Positions 29,947-40,815 of a stretch of 64,000 nt of DNA are shown here, one piece after another. The translations under genes were made by a program, and so were the position numbers. Source of the stretch: Prostheceraeus crozeri. Taxonomy: Eukaryota; Platyhelminthes; Polycladida; Euryleptidae. The first letter of the stretch is position 1. Each line of letters begins with the position of its first letter. The stretch lies in NCBI GenBank assembly GCA_907163375.1, contig CAJQUW010005361.1:1-64000 (forward strand). The letters run 5' to 3'. Under the pieces are notes generated by a model. That model worked only from the letters and a program-made list of their open reading frames with translations, did no database searches and had not been told where the DNA came from.

Positions 29947-31158
29947 TGAAAGGAAATGACGTGAAGACATTCCATGTCAAAAATTATAACTCTGGGCTTA
30001 GTGCGGTTCGTTTAATCAGAAAAAACATACAAAATTTCATTTTAGCCAAAAACTGCAATCTGTGTCCCGTTGGATTTACATGTGGTTTTCTTTGATCGTG
30101 TCTGACAAGAATAGGAACTCACTAGGACACGGCAAACGTTCATATTCGTATTAGGCATAGGGTGTAAATCATTATGTGAAAGTCTCACCTTCGGCCTCGT
30201 TCCCTGCAGAAACTCGTTCTAGCTGCCGGACTAGAGGGACCAGAGGATGAACGAAGACGATATCCAATCGGATCAGGTGGGTGGCAGTCGTCGGTAAGGT
30301 ATCGGGGGGATAGACCATGTAGCGTCTTATATACGATGACAGCCAACTTGAATTGGATGCGCTGCTTTACTGGAAGCCAGTGAACACGGTCACGAAGGAC
30401 CGGTGTAATGTGCTCACGTCTTGAAGTCTTAGTGATGAGGCGAGCAGCAGCGTTCTAAACCGCTTGAAGCGGACAAAGGTGACAGTCTGGGACACCATAG
30501 AGAAGAGAGCTACAATAGTCTAGACGAGATGTGATAAATGCGGACAAACTGCGTTGATGTGTGCAGCTAGAGTTAGGTTTCTGTCTAGAACGACTCCAAG
30601 GTTGCGCACTTTGTCTTGGAATTCGACAGTATCATTGGAGATTGAAATTTCTTTCATAGAGATCTTGTTTATCTGCTGCCTACACCCAAGCCAGATTGCA
30701 AGTGTCTTGGGTACTTCTATTCTTCCCCCCACATTTCTGTTGTTGACATCCGAAAATGTTGCATCGTCAACGATCGTCTCTTGCTCCTACCTGTTCTCAC
30801 TGATGTGGCATAGCGTTGAGTGTGTAAAACTCATCTTATCTGACTTGTAGAACATTTACAGCCTCAGAATCAGACAACTGCTCGTCATTTGTCTGTGGAC
30901 AACAATCACACGAAGTTCATTATCACAGCTGTACCTTGTATTCTAACTGAGTATCCAAGGGACCAATCCTTCTTCCCGGGGTTCAAGTAAGACTTCTCAG
31001 TCGTGCTGTAGTGTTACTCAGTGATATTTCAAGTCTATTCTATACCCAATGTGACTAAGTTTGATGGAATTTGACGATTTTGGAAAACTTGAAAAATGTG
31101 GGGGGGAAGAATAGAAGTACCGTGTCTTGTTTGGGTTGAGTCGAAGTCGGTTGGAGCT
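29947..31158 (-). mobile_element. CR1/L2-type LINE, 5'-truncated minus-strand copy
   Basis: From 31158 downward the sequence encodes WLSSNRLRLNPNKT, then (after a MITE) LAIWLGCRQQINKI, VRNLGVVLDRNLTLAAHI, SRLDYCSSLLYGVPD, NAAARLITKTSRREHITPVL and LPVKQRIQFKLAV. This is the order of the region after reverse transcriptase in CR1/L2 LINEs. The 3' 370 bases are an inverted match to 7230-7612. There is a stop codon in the LQAV*NAAARL stretch near 30455 and phase changes elsewhere. The copy is dead. Confidence 0.82.
30710..31121. mobile_element. MITE (412 bp) with 8-bp target duplication
   Basis: The ends are inverted repeats of about 28 bases (GGTACTTCTATTCTTCCCCCC...). The duplication GTGTCTTG lies at 30702-30709 and again at 31122-31129. 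Removing one duplication and the insert makes the LINE coding sense continuous (PNKT/LAIWLG). Eight-base duplications are typical of hAT or P superfamilies. There is no coding capacity, so it is non-autonomous. Confidence 0.9.
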
Positions 31159-32330
31159 CAACCAGGAATTACATGATAAGGCATTCCGTAAAGATGCTCC
31201 TCCTTCATTCTGAACTCCATATCTGACTTAATTTTCTTCATGCTGTCTTTATAAAAGTCTTCACCGCTATAAATCAAATCCATGACATCGGAACCTAGCG
31301 ACATTTTTCGTCTTTTTGGTGAATAATCAATTTCAAGTTCCATGTCGAAGCTATCCTTTTACATGTCACCGTTGTGAAGTATGCATTAATCTGTCAAAAA
31401 GAGGTCGACTTTTAGTGAGAGCTACGTCAACATCTTGAACTTTCTCTTTAAATATAAGTTTCCAATCTTGTTGATATCCAATGACTACTTGATGTTTAAG
31501 ATATAATTCACAGTCATCATTATGAAATGTGTGGTTTACCATGATGATTGATAGCAATATGTTAAAACATCACCTGAAGTTCTACCTTTCTCTCTCCACT
31601 ATGAGTAAAATAGGAATGACAAACACGTTCCACTGTAAGTTTATTCAACATCAGTCAAATGAATATGCAACTTCACACAGCAATCAGAAAAAATTGTTGG
31701 ATGAATATAAATACAGTTCGTAAACATCATAGAGACTAGGCTACAAGCCAGCGTGAAGTGAGTTTTACAATGTAGGTAGCTTTATTCCTAGTATTACAAT
31801 GTGGAGGTGGTCTGTAAAGGTGATGCCGCTCACCAAAACATACAGCCATATCAAAAATCATTTCATCTCTAAATTTCTTTTGGTCACAATGTATATGATA
31901 GTCTTCTCTTACACGATCTACCCAACATGGCAAATATAAGTTATCAATGTGCAAATGAAGTGTTGTTGCTTCTAGCGCAGCATAATTTCCTAATATTTTA
32001 ACAATATGAAAACCTGACAGCCATCGTTTGAAGTCATGTTTCATTCAAAAAGCCAATATGAATCATAATAGAAGGATCAAGTCCGTGCACATGACGTCGT
32101 GACTTTTCGTCTTTGTGTAGAGGACAGTATGCAAATCTATGACATACACTAGCCTCAGTTTGATTACTTTCCCTCATTGCAATAGCACTCAACTCCTGCA
32201 TTGGAATCCCTTCATTGTCAATGAAGATGACCTACAATATCAAAAAGACATATATAGAATGATGCATAGGAATTTTACAAGGATGTGTGTCCTTCAAATA
32301 ACAAAAGATACATACAACATGATCAGGCCC
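31158..32330 (-). pseudogene. Polinton remnant with the exonuclease-like gene
   Basis: The part 31736-32230 matches the exonuclease-like protein at 1620-2150 block by block (FIDNEGIPMQELSAIAM; DFKRWLSGFHIVKI; LPCWVDRVREDYH). Two further open stretches at 31158-31343 (MELEIDYSPKRRKMSLGSD) and 31366-31557 are unrecognised but lie where the following genes of the same module would be. It is an old, broken piece, several breaks, truncated by the neighbouring LINE. A TGTAG acceptor-like tract precedes the first motif, as in Polinton A. Confidence 0.6.
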
Positions 32331-32680
32331 TAAAAAATTAGCAACTTTTCATGCCTTTCTTCACTAATTTAATTTAATTGATGTTCAAAATTTTCAGACG
32401 TCTCATTGATTTGACGGAACCAAAGATTACCGATAAACAAATAAAAAACAGAATTAACTCATTTGTTCATGATAGCGGATATATCTACGACATATCAAGC
32501 GACTGTGGATTATCTACCTGCTGAGAGATAACTCTAAAAAATGTTGGGATGCAATCTACAGTGATTGTTTCGTGGTAAGTGAAGAGTAATTTTATCAGCT
32601 CTTTATCAGTTTTAAGGGGCCATCAGTATTGAAAGTCCATTGCTACTCTAGGTAAACCCTATCACTAGCATCAGTTGGCC
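32331..32680. other. Spacer, no firm gene
   Basis: A 44-codon open stretch starts directly after a TTTTCAG acceptor-like tract near 32396 (RRLIDLTEPKITDKQIK). It could be an exon of the Polinton remnant or chance. Confidence 0.25.
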
Positions 32681-33189
32681 CAGAGGTGGAACCGGTCGAG
32701 ATTTTTGTGACCCGACCCGACCGGCCGGTCAAGTGATTCGACCGGTACCCGAACGGCCGGTTGACCGTTCAATTCGCAATACCGATGCATGTTCGCATGC
32801 CTTACGTATGTATTGCATAGTACTTTATGATCATAGACAAAGTAAACACGCACATATATGTACAGTGAGTGGGCCGGACTGATAATCATGAAACGCGTTT
32901 AGAAAAATATATATACTTTTACGTACTATAGTAGAAGTGCTTTGCTAATATTCTAATAAATTGAGTGCAAATATTGCTAGAATTAGACAGTCAGGTGTAT
33001 CTCTGATCATACAAGCGCACATGTCATGTAAATGCACATCGAAAAAGGAAAACAAGAATACTATTGAAAACAGTTATCATTGAATGAAAACAAATACGAA
33101 TATCTCCATACGTAGCTTGTGATCTACATATGAACAATAAAAAAATATGCTCCCCAATGATTATATTACCACAGTCCGTTAAGTCCACG

Positions 33190-33815
33190 CTTCAGAACTA
33201 CCAGACTTTCGACAGTCACTGGAGAAAGACTGCTTCTTTTTCAAGACACAATAACACCACCAGTGCTGAACTGTCGCTCGCTCTCAACAGAAGATGTCGG
33301 AATACTGGTTAGTTGACTAAAAGATGGAAATTCGTTGCTGGATTTGTGATGGTGGCGTCAAGATATTCCTCAAACTCAGACTTGAGTTTTTTATAAGTGG
33401 ATATCTCAGTAGTTGTCTGCACTGTGGGTCTGTTACGCGATGAAGAGAATGGATCATGAAGAGAACGAAGTTTGGGAGGTGTTGGTCGGTAGATGTCATC
33501 ATTCAGCTGGTCTTTTATATATTCAAGCAGAAATTACTTTACCAACATTTTTATAAACTTTTCTTCTAAACACTACATCATTTATGAAATGCAGATGCCT
33601 GAACGTCGGGTCTAGAAATGTTGCCACCTGGTGCATTATTGTGGTGGAGGTCCAGAATTTTCTATCGAGACATTCCTGCACATTTTGAGCTAATCGTTTA
33701 ATAGTGTCGCAAGTGGATTCTTCTTGAAGATTTGCAGTCATTCCACTGCTGATCGAAAAGTAGCTTGGGATTACATTCTGAAACGTTGGCGCACTTGATG
33801 ACTCCAATAATCAAA
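33190..33815 (-). pseudogene. hAT transposase remnant, C-terminal half
   Basis: The upper part has MHQVATFLDPTFRHLHFIND, the conserved LAxxLDPRFK region. The lower part has LTSIPTSSVESERQFSTGGVIVS, a stop, then KRSSLSPVTVESLVVLKRG, the hAT dimerisation domain. The transposase is interrupted by that stop (near 33250) and by a phase change around 33520. N-terminal parts are not found nearby. Confidence 0.82.
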
Positions 33816-34719
33816 AATAGCATTGATGAATTGCTTGAATTCTATAACCCATTCGCCTCTGATGTCGAGCGCCGCTCGACAAGAAGTTTTATCTCTATTA
33901 CACGAATATTTCAATTTGAAAATCTCGCTCTATGAGCTAATAAATATCTAGATAAGACTGCTTGCATAGCGAATAAATCTTTTAAAGACTTCGGAATATA
34001 CCGTGCATTGAATTTTGTCTACAATCGCACGTATATTTTGTTGTTTTCATCTTATTCAAATTATCTTAATTTTGACTTCAATGATGAGTCAGTGACCGGA
34101 AATGATGGTAATTTAAGCTTGATCGACATGCGATATCTAAATTAACACTTTCCAATTAGAAGGACCTTCATAATATGTACGCGAGGATTTTAAACGCAGA
34201 GTTGATCATAAAAAACGGACCACTTAAATTGTATCAAACTTCAATCAATTCTCCTGCTTTTCAATCTCATTTTACATTGATAAGCCATACACCATTCAAG
34301 AGCTTATGTTCTCAGCTTTTCAATGAGCTATTGGACATTTGTATCCGTCATTGTTTACGATGGACAGAAGTCCAAATGTGAAAATCGCCAATCTTAAAAA
34401 TCTCAAATTTTCAATATGGAAGCATGTTAGCATGATAATGAATCGGCCACGAGGTGAAAGGGCTTTCTCTGAGCATTCTTTTGATGCATTACTCGTCGAA
34501 ATCGGTGTACTTTTAGAGAAATTATTATGTCCCAATTTCATTGCATAATTTTCTGTTTTTGTTAATTGCTGAAAAGTTCTTTACATTTTCTGGCGCTAAC
34601 AAGGTCATTTTCAGACTTTCAATATCTATGGTGTCTAGACGTCTGCGTAGTCAGATCAAAGTGTTGACCCAAATAAGTTGTATACAAAATTTCCATTCGG
34701 TTTTGAATTCATCTTACGT
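33816..34719. other. Interior of the hAT element, no recognisable gene
   Basis: Only short chance reading frames are seen. A palindromic TGTCGAGCGCCGCTCGACA lies at 33862-33880; a related GTCAAGCGGCGCTCGACATC lies at 39709-39728. Confidence 0.4.
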
Positions 34720-35737
34720 CATGATAACTGATTCAAAGCTTGCGAAAGTGTTTTTGAAGGGCAAAATTTCTGCTTTTTTGTCAGAAGGACAGTCCGAGCG
34801 GCTAGTCAGCCGAAAAGTAGGCGTCCCAAAGACCACCCCACGTCAAAGGTGGAAAACTATTTTTTTCTCTCTTTCCAGAAAAGTTGGATCCGGTCGGAAA
34901 AGAAAGACAATATGTCGAACAGATATGATGATTATTCGCTTGGTAAGAAACGATCCTTCTTTGTCTTCAGACGAGTTGAGGAGTTCACTTCGACAGCCGG
35001 CGGTTTCTGCCATGACGGCGAGATGTCGTCTGAAAAGTGAACACTTCAAAAGCCGAAAGTGACCATCCGGGATCCAGTTGACCGCCAACGACAACAGCTT
35101 GAGGCTGAAGTGGGCGATACAACATTGCCACTGGCATTCTCAATGGAATCGAGTTGTTTGGAGTGATGAAGCGTATGTATGTCTCAGAGGTCGCGATGGC
35201 CGTTTGAGAGTTTGGATGAAGTCAGGTGATGCAATTCATGATCATTTGACATTGCCTGTGAATCAAGGAGGTGGAAGATTGTTGATTTGGGCTGCGATAT
35301 GGATGATTGGCCGAACTGAACTCCATATCCAAAGGGATAACATGAATTCCGATGGATATGTGAATGTTTTGCAGAGGCGCATTCTTCCATTGTCTACCCA
35401 AATGGGTGATCCCTTCTCCGACTGGATTTACATGGACGACAATGCCACTTGTCACAGGAGTTGTCTAACTAATTCACTCAAAGCTCAAGCCAGCATACGA
35501 ACTTTGAAATGGCCCGCTTGCTCACCAGACCTCAATCCAATTGAAAATGTCTGGAGTTTACCGAAGCGCGATGTGAGGCGATTCATTCTTCCTTCAGATG
35601 GTCTTCCTCGACTTGAAGCTTTGCTGAGGCAGAATTGGGAGAGTTTAGATCAAGAAATAATCAACCGCCTGATCAAAAGCGTGCCTTCCCGGATTCGACA
35701 AGTGATTGAACTTTCTGGTGAGGTTACAAAATATTAG
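34720..35737 (+). pseudogene. Tc1-type DDE transposase
   Basis: An N-terminal helix-turn-helix region (ISAFLSEGQSERLVSRKVGVPK) is followed by a second DNA-binding part. The catalytic domain has Asp in VVWSDEAYV, Asp in IYMDDNATCH and Glu in CSPDLNPIENVW. There are 34 residues between the second Asp and the Glu (DD34E), diagnostic of Tc1. A single in-frame TGA at 35060-35062 interrupts it; otherwise one phase is used throughout. Terminal repeats were not found. It lies within the hAT element. Confidence 0.85.
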
Positions 35738-36182
35738 TGACCACTAGCGAATACCACTCCAGTAAAATTTCAAGCATATCTACTAGCTCTAGAGTTAGAA
35801 ATGTCATTGTATTGCATAATTAGTTCGCTTTAAATCGGTTCTTACACTTGAAACACTAGTGAAGACGCGCGGGATCCACCAATCTCTATATTTTGATCAC
35901 CTTCCTCATTATTTGAACTCAAAGAAGTAACGGTATGCATCCTAACATCGTTTTCGTGATCGTTGTCATCCGAACGGCATTTGGTCTAATATCCATCTAA
36001 TCTTTGAAGAGAATTTAACAGCGCTCTCCTTGGTGCTGGCATGTCGATGGATTAAAACATGTTTTGTAGCTGTATGGTGATGCATTGCATTCACCAGATG
36101 TTTTAGATTTTCAAATCACGGAATTGTCTTATCACGTATGGCAATGACAGTTGAAATTTTCTCACAATCGCTAAGACTTTTT
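35738..36182. other. Spacer inside the hAT element
   Basis: Nothing recognisable. Confidence 0.4.
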
Positions 36183-37579
36183 CAGTGTCCCGATTCTGAA
36201 TTTTTGCAGAATTCGCGCCTACCACAAAATTCTCATAAGTCAAGTTTTCCGCTTGAATTGAGTTTACCATACAATAGCACGCTTGTTACCATAAACCATC
36301 GCTGTTATATTATGTTGATATATTGATCAATGCTTCGTTCAATTTATGATAATTTCAACATCATTTTATGATCGCTTGATTTTCATGCAATACCATTCCT
36401 GGTTCATTGGTTACTTTTCGTTTCATAAGTTCTCGAAAAACTTTGTCAGTGGCCTTCTGCTTCCGCTCATCTACCGTCTTTTGCTCATTCATCAAATAAT
36501 CGAATTCGGCATCCTTTTCAGTCAGATGCTTCAGTGCATCTTCCTGTACTTTTAGCATTTTTTTTCTGGTCCATCAAAACTTCAATTTTAGCTTGCTTAA
36601 TTTCAATTTCTTTCAGACGCCTATCCGACCTTTTTGCCTCTTCGACTGACGGATACATATCCTTCATATTTTGCAGTTTTTTTTCTTTCTCCAACCTCAG
36701 TTGCTCTGCTTTGAGCCGCTCGCTATACGCAGCGTGGGCGTTGTAAAAATATTCCATCAAACTACTAGAGATGGGCAAAGGTCTAGTGTGCCAATTCATC
36801 GCTCGTAGGCACGACTTGCTAAAAACCAAAGCCTTAACAGTTTCTTTTCTGAGGTTCGATCTCTTCATCGTAATTATGTCAAGCAACATGTTAAACTGCT
36901 GCTCTACATCTACATTTGCGGGTAGAATGATAATCATCGCTCGTGCCAAATTCACCAATGTGGTGAAGCTGTTATCAGAATCCGTGAGAGGCGAACTTTG
37001 TCGGAGTCGAGCCTCAACTTCCAATGAAGTTCTTTCTTCAGGACTGATGACACTCGGCAACAGATCAGTAGCAGTATTCACCCAATGCTCAAAGTCGGGA
37101 CTTGCTTGGTCTTGTGGCGCTAGAAGTCATTCCCGAAGTAATGAAGTCATTTCCGAATGGCCAGTAACCCAAAGGTTTAGCGTTGCCTTTCTCGAAGAAA
37201 GCGTGTACTTGTTTCGGGACTGTTGAGTGATCGCTAGCTGAAAGAGCATTAAACAATTTCCGGGCATCTGATCCAAATGAGATGTTGTAGAGACCTAGAC
37301 AAATTTGATCTTTTACATCGATCTTCCAACACAGGTTTCGATAGTCTGGTCGGCTTAACTAATCGTAGAAGCCACTTTTTGATTAATCATGGAGGTACTT
37401 TTGTCAAAATTATATCCTTTGACAACAACAATAAAATCGTCAATATAGTCAATTATAAATTTAAGACCAAATCATGTAATGTTACGTTTACAATGAAAAG
37501 CTCCAGATTCGCGCCTCGATCTCAAAATTCGCGCATTCGCGCCTAGAATACCCATTTTCGCGCCATAATCGGGACACTG
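36183..37579 (-). mobile_element. 1.4-kb TIR element with hAT-like C-terminal coding remnant
   Basis: The ends CAGTGTCCCGATT (36183) and AATCGGGACACTG (ending 37579) are perfect inverted repeats, continued by AATTCGCGCCTA-type sequence on both sides. A minus-strand reading (37081-36518 and onwards) contains VNLARAMIIILPANVDVEQQFNMLLDIITMKRSNLRKETVKALV. This is the hAT/BED-transposase dimerisation pattern, followed by a Lys/Glu-rich coiled coil. The flanks share CTTTT(T/C), which does not define a duplication. Confidence 0.65.
36361..37081 (-). pseudogene. hAT-type dimerisation domain plus coiled coil
   Basis: The upstream piece (187 residues) carries the dimerisation block (VEQQFNMLLDIITMKRSNLR) and then a charged helix (ERLKAEQLRLEKEKKLQNMKD). 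The downstream piece (36361-36558) continues the charged helix in another phase. A host gene fragment carried by the element is possible, since coiled-coil tails are not usual after a hAT dimerisation domain. Confidence 0.5.
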
Positions 37580-38266
37580 CTTTTCAAATTGTGCAGAACC
37601 ATAGAGATCAAAATCTATGAGTTTTACCATGGATATGGCTTTACCTAGGCTGCTGCACAATTTTACATGCTGTGCATTTAGAAATCGCAGTTTTTCAAAT
37701 TCTAGGTTCTCTCGCTTACAAGCTACGATAGCTATGTTCACTATTACATAATTTTATAATAATTTTATAATAATAATAATAATTTTATACATAATTAATA
37801 TAATATTACACTTTTACATAATGAAATTACACAACAGAAATTTTTTTAAATCTCTAGTTCTCTCGCTTGTATAGATGACCAATGTTTTAATGTCTTGCTT
37901 CGATCATCTTATATGCAGCGACAGTGAAATATCTACAGAGGAATGATTTTTGAAAATGCTCCCGATGCTAATTAGAATTTGTCAATGAATAAGGCCAGCC
38001 GGTTTTAGTCAATAAAAATGAGTAATGCAAAACACGGGCTATCTCAAACGGGGAAGATGCCCGTCTAGTTGATTCGCTAAAAAATGAGAAGTTTTATACG
38101 ATATTCTAATGCGATTTTGTCTTTGACATTCGATGCACGCGTGTAGCAAATAATCGAATTTGCAGGCCTGTTGAATAACATTATGGACACAATAAAGAGC
38201 AGATTAAAAAGAAATGTTGCGTTCGTAATACAACTTAATCAAGATATCAGAAAGAATGTGTAGTTA
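37580..38266. other. AT-rich spacer inside the hAT element
   Basis: A TAATAATTTTA microsatellite lies near 37745-37800; no gene is seen. Confidence 0.4.
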
Positions 38267-39612
38267 CGTGATGCGCCCAAAAAGTTTCCGGCCTTAGCAT
38301 TTTATAAGGCGGAAAATTTAATCCAATGGCGTTTTTATTTAGTACATTGTAACTACTTCTCAAACCAATTACCATTCGCGGCCAAACACTTTTCCCATCG
38401 AACTGGGATGGCCTTGAAGGCATCAAGGTAAAAAAAGAGGTGGATAAGAGGCCAAAACAGCTTCTTACTGTCTCTTCTAAGGCTGCTGCACTTTCAAAAT
38501 GAATCCCGGGAGACGGCGTTTCAACTCTTTGAAAAGGCAATAGTCTGATGAAGCCACAACATCCGGGCTATAAGGAGGATGTTTCATAAGTTCGAAGCCA
38601 GCGTTGGTAATCTTCTCCTAGGCAGCTCGAGAAGTGTGCACTGAAGCGTTTTTCTGAAGGAAGGAAGGAACCAATGAGGCAGGCCTCTTGGCTTGCGAAC
38701 TTTGCTGTGGACCTGTCGAATTAGCTCGCCGTAATATTCTCCGGACACTGTCTCTTGTCCTTGCAGGAAATCCAAGAAAATTATTCCTCCTGCATTCCAG
38801 AAGGTAGTCAGCAGTTTTCGGCGTGCAGTTCCAAATCGTTGTTTCCAGACTTCGCCTTCATCAGGCCCGCGCCATTCCAGAGATTCTCTCCTGTATTCAG
38901 GTGCGTACAGGTTCAGAAGCGTTTCATCAGCAGTGATGTATTCTTCAATAATTTCCATAGCGACGATGAATTTCAAGATTCACTTGGCAGGCTTCACGGC
39001 GTCGGGTGCACATCTCGGTGGTCAGGAAGCGGGGAACAAAGCAAGACGCAGCCTTCGTGAAGCGCATGTCGTGCAGCATCTCCCCAACAGACCCTTTTGA
39101 CAGTTTCAAAGTCTCAGAAAGTTGTCTCGTTGTCACCTTCCTGTCTTTAAGGACTAGTCTTTCTAAATTGGCGCGGATTTCTCCGTTGTCACAAGTTTTT
39201 TGGCGGCCTTTTCTTTTTTCGTCAATCACAAGTTGGCGTCCCCGCTTGAACTCGGCAATCCAAAATTTGATCGTCGTTTGTGACGGACACTTGTCTCCTC
39301 CGCAAGCAAGAAACAAATTCGCTTTAACGTCTGCACTTGACTGATCAAGGAGAAGACAAAAACAAATCGCACTTCGATATTCCACTGTATCCAAGTGATC
39401 AAGTCGCAATAAAGACATCCTTTCAGTACGCCTTCACGAATGAAAATGATTTTTGAGTTTTAAAGCATTCGCTGATTGAAAAATTTAAATCAGACATATA
39501 TGATCCTGACATTTTCTAACAATCAAAGAACCATAATACTGATTCTAGATGCTAACTTTAGAATTTGAAAAGAATTTCTGTCATTGGCCGGAAACTTTTT
39601 GGGCGCACCACG
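38267..39612 (-). mobile_element. mariner DNA transposon
   Basis: The terminal repeats CGTGATGCGCCCAAAAAG... and ...CTTTTTGGGCGCACCACG match over about 27 bases with one difference. Each is bounded by a TA (38265-38266 and 39613-39614), the mariner target. Length 1,346 bp is standard. It lies inside the hAT element. Confidence 0.93.
38300..39418 (-). pseudogene. mariner transposase
   Basis: The N-terminal helix-turn-helix part (YRSAICFCLLL...QTTIKFWIAEFKRG, LSETLKLSKGSVGEMLHD) is followed by catalytic blocks: ITADETLLNLYAPEYRRESLEW, LLTTFWNAGGIIFLDFLQG, then HTSRAA, a stop, EKITNAGFELMKHPPYSPDVVASSDYCLF. The usual HDNA around the second catalytic Asp reads KNAS, so that Asp is missing. There are phase changes near 38960 and 38640 and at least one stop. 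The copy is dead. Confidence 0.88.
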
Positions 39613-40298
39613 TAGTTATTTAAAATACGCGCTCGACATCCGCTTCTGGGAGAGTATTTCAGATGCCGAGCGGCGATCGACATTCGGCTCCTGAGAAAGA
39701 ATTCTAGATGTCAAGCGGCGCTCGACATCCGCTTCTTTTTTTTCTTTTTTTATTTCAAATGTTGGAAATACCATAGATTTATTCGAGGTGAACGGGATAG
39801 TTGCAGCTAACTAATATTCTGGACTCGGTCCCTACCAGTCCCCTTGGCCAATTTTTGAAAACCAAAATAAACTTATGATTTTTCGTACATGCTCAAATAT
39901 TCGTGTTTCAATCGTACATCTAGTATATATATTTTGTCACGTCAGTAAGCAATTACGTTTGTTTTCTTTCGAGTTAAATAGATTTTGATTAACATTAATC
40001 TCATATTTCGTTTTTAATTAACATTGTCGTTAAAAGTAAATATGCGTCATTAGTTTCTCACAGACACGTGAATGCCCATGTCAGTTTCTTGCCTTCATAC
40101 GGGGAATGCGCGCGCGTAGCGTAAAGCAACTTATTTACGCGTAGCGCGTAAATAAGTGATAACAGGTAAAAGGAGCTCAAGTTAAAAAGAAAACTATACC
40201 CTTCAGACATTCAAAAAAGTTAAATTGACCAGCCTTGACCGTCCGGTCGAAACCGTTCAGAGACTTGACCGGCACCCGACCCGACCGGTTCCACCTCG
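39613..40298. other. Right interior of the hAT element
   Basis: Three diverged copies of a 50-base CTCGACATCCGCTTCT-type unit lie at 39628-39733. Near 40125-40155 a GTAGCGTAAA...TTTACGCG palindromic patch is seen. No gene is seen. Confidence 0.45.
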
Positions 40299-40521
40299 GA
40301 GTTACCCCTCAAAGCCTTGCATGCGTCCCTTTATCAGTTTTACACGTGTCTTCAGTATGGCAGTATGGAGGTTCCCTTCTTAATAGAGCGGGAGCCAGGT
40401 GACTAAAAGGTCCAGAAGGTTTGACTGCATGATGTGTTTAGGACCTATCTGGGACCCACGAAACTGAAAGTCTGCCGGGTCAGAAGTGGTGGATGTGGCC
40501 CAGGGGGCCCAAAATGCTAGG

Positions 40522-40815
40522 CCCCAAAAGTGGGCTAGATGCAACATAGAGGTCCAGGCAAAATTCAAGTGCAGAATTGTTGCCCAGTATCTGGGGAATA
40601 CGAAAACAACCATGACAGACATTTTGAGTGGTGGAATGCCCCCGCCAGACATGATCCCCAAAAGTGGGCTAGATGCAACATAGAGGTCCAGGCAAAATTC
40701 AAGCGCAGAATTGTTGCCCAGTATCTGGGGAATACGAAAACACCCATAACAGACATTTTGAGTGGTGGAATGCCCCCGCCAGACGCCTCCACATGATCCC
40801 CCAAAAGTGGCCTAG
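40522..40815. repeat. Tandem repeat, unit 134 bp, about 2.1 copies
   Basis: Units start CCCCAAAAGTGGGCTAGATGC at 40522, 40656 and (partial) about 40798. The first two differ at only a few bases. Open frames across it are products of the repetition. Confidence 0.9.

Larger units (their letters stand above)
32681..40299 (-). mobile_element. hAT DNA transposon with nested insertions
   Basis: The left end is CAGAGGTGGAACCGGTCG. The right end is its reverse complement with one change (CGACCGGTTCCACCTCGG). The flanking 8-mers are AGTTGGCC (32673-32680) and AGTTACCC (40300-40307), an 8-bp hAT duplication with two later changes. Both subterminal regions are rich in GACCGG/CCGGTC copies, as hAT transposase binding sites often are. 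hAT transposase remains lie at 33190-33815. Its 7.6-kb length is due to inserted Tc1, TIR and mariner elements. It is old and dead. Confidence 0.85.

Noticed and set aside
34320-34550. Opposing frames of about 70 codons
   Set aside because: No family pattern on either strand; within decayed hAT interior.
36183-37579. Assignment to EnSpm/CACTA because of the CACTG ends
   Set aside because: The terminal bases are CAGTG and not CACTA/CACTG at the outermost position, and the coding remnant is hAT-like.
40380-40804. Several overlapping frames on both strands
   Set aside because: They arise from the 134-bp tandem repeat.
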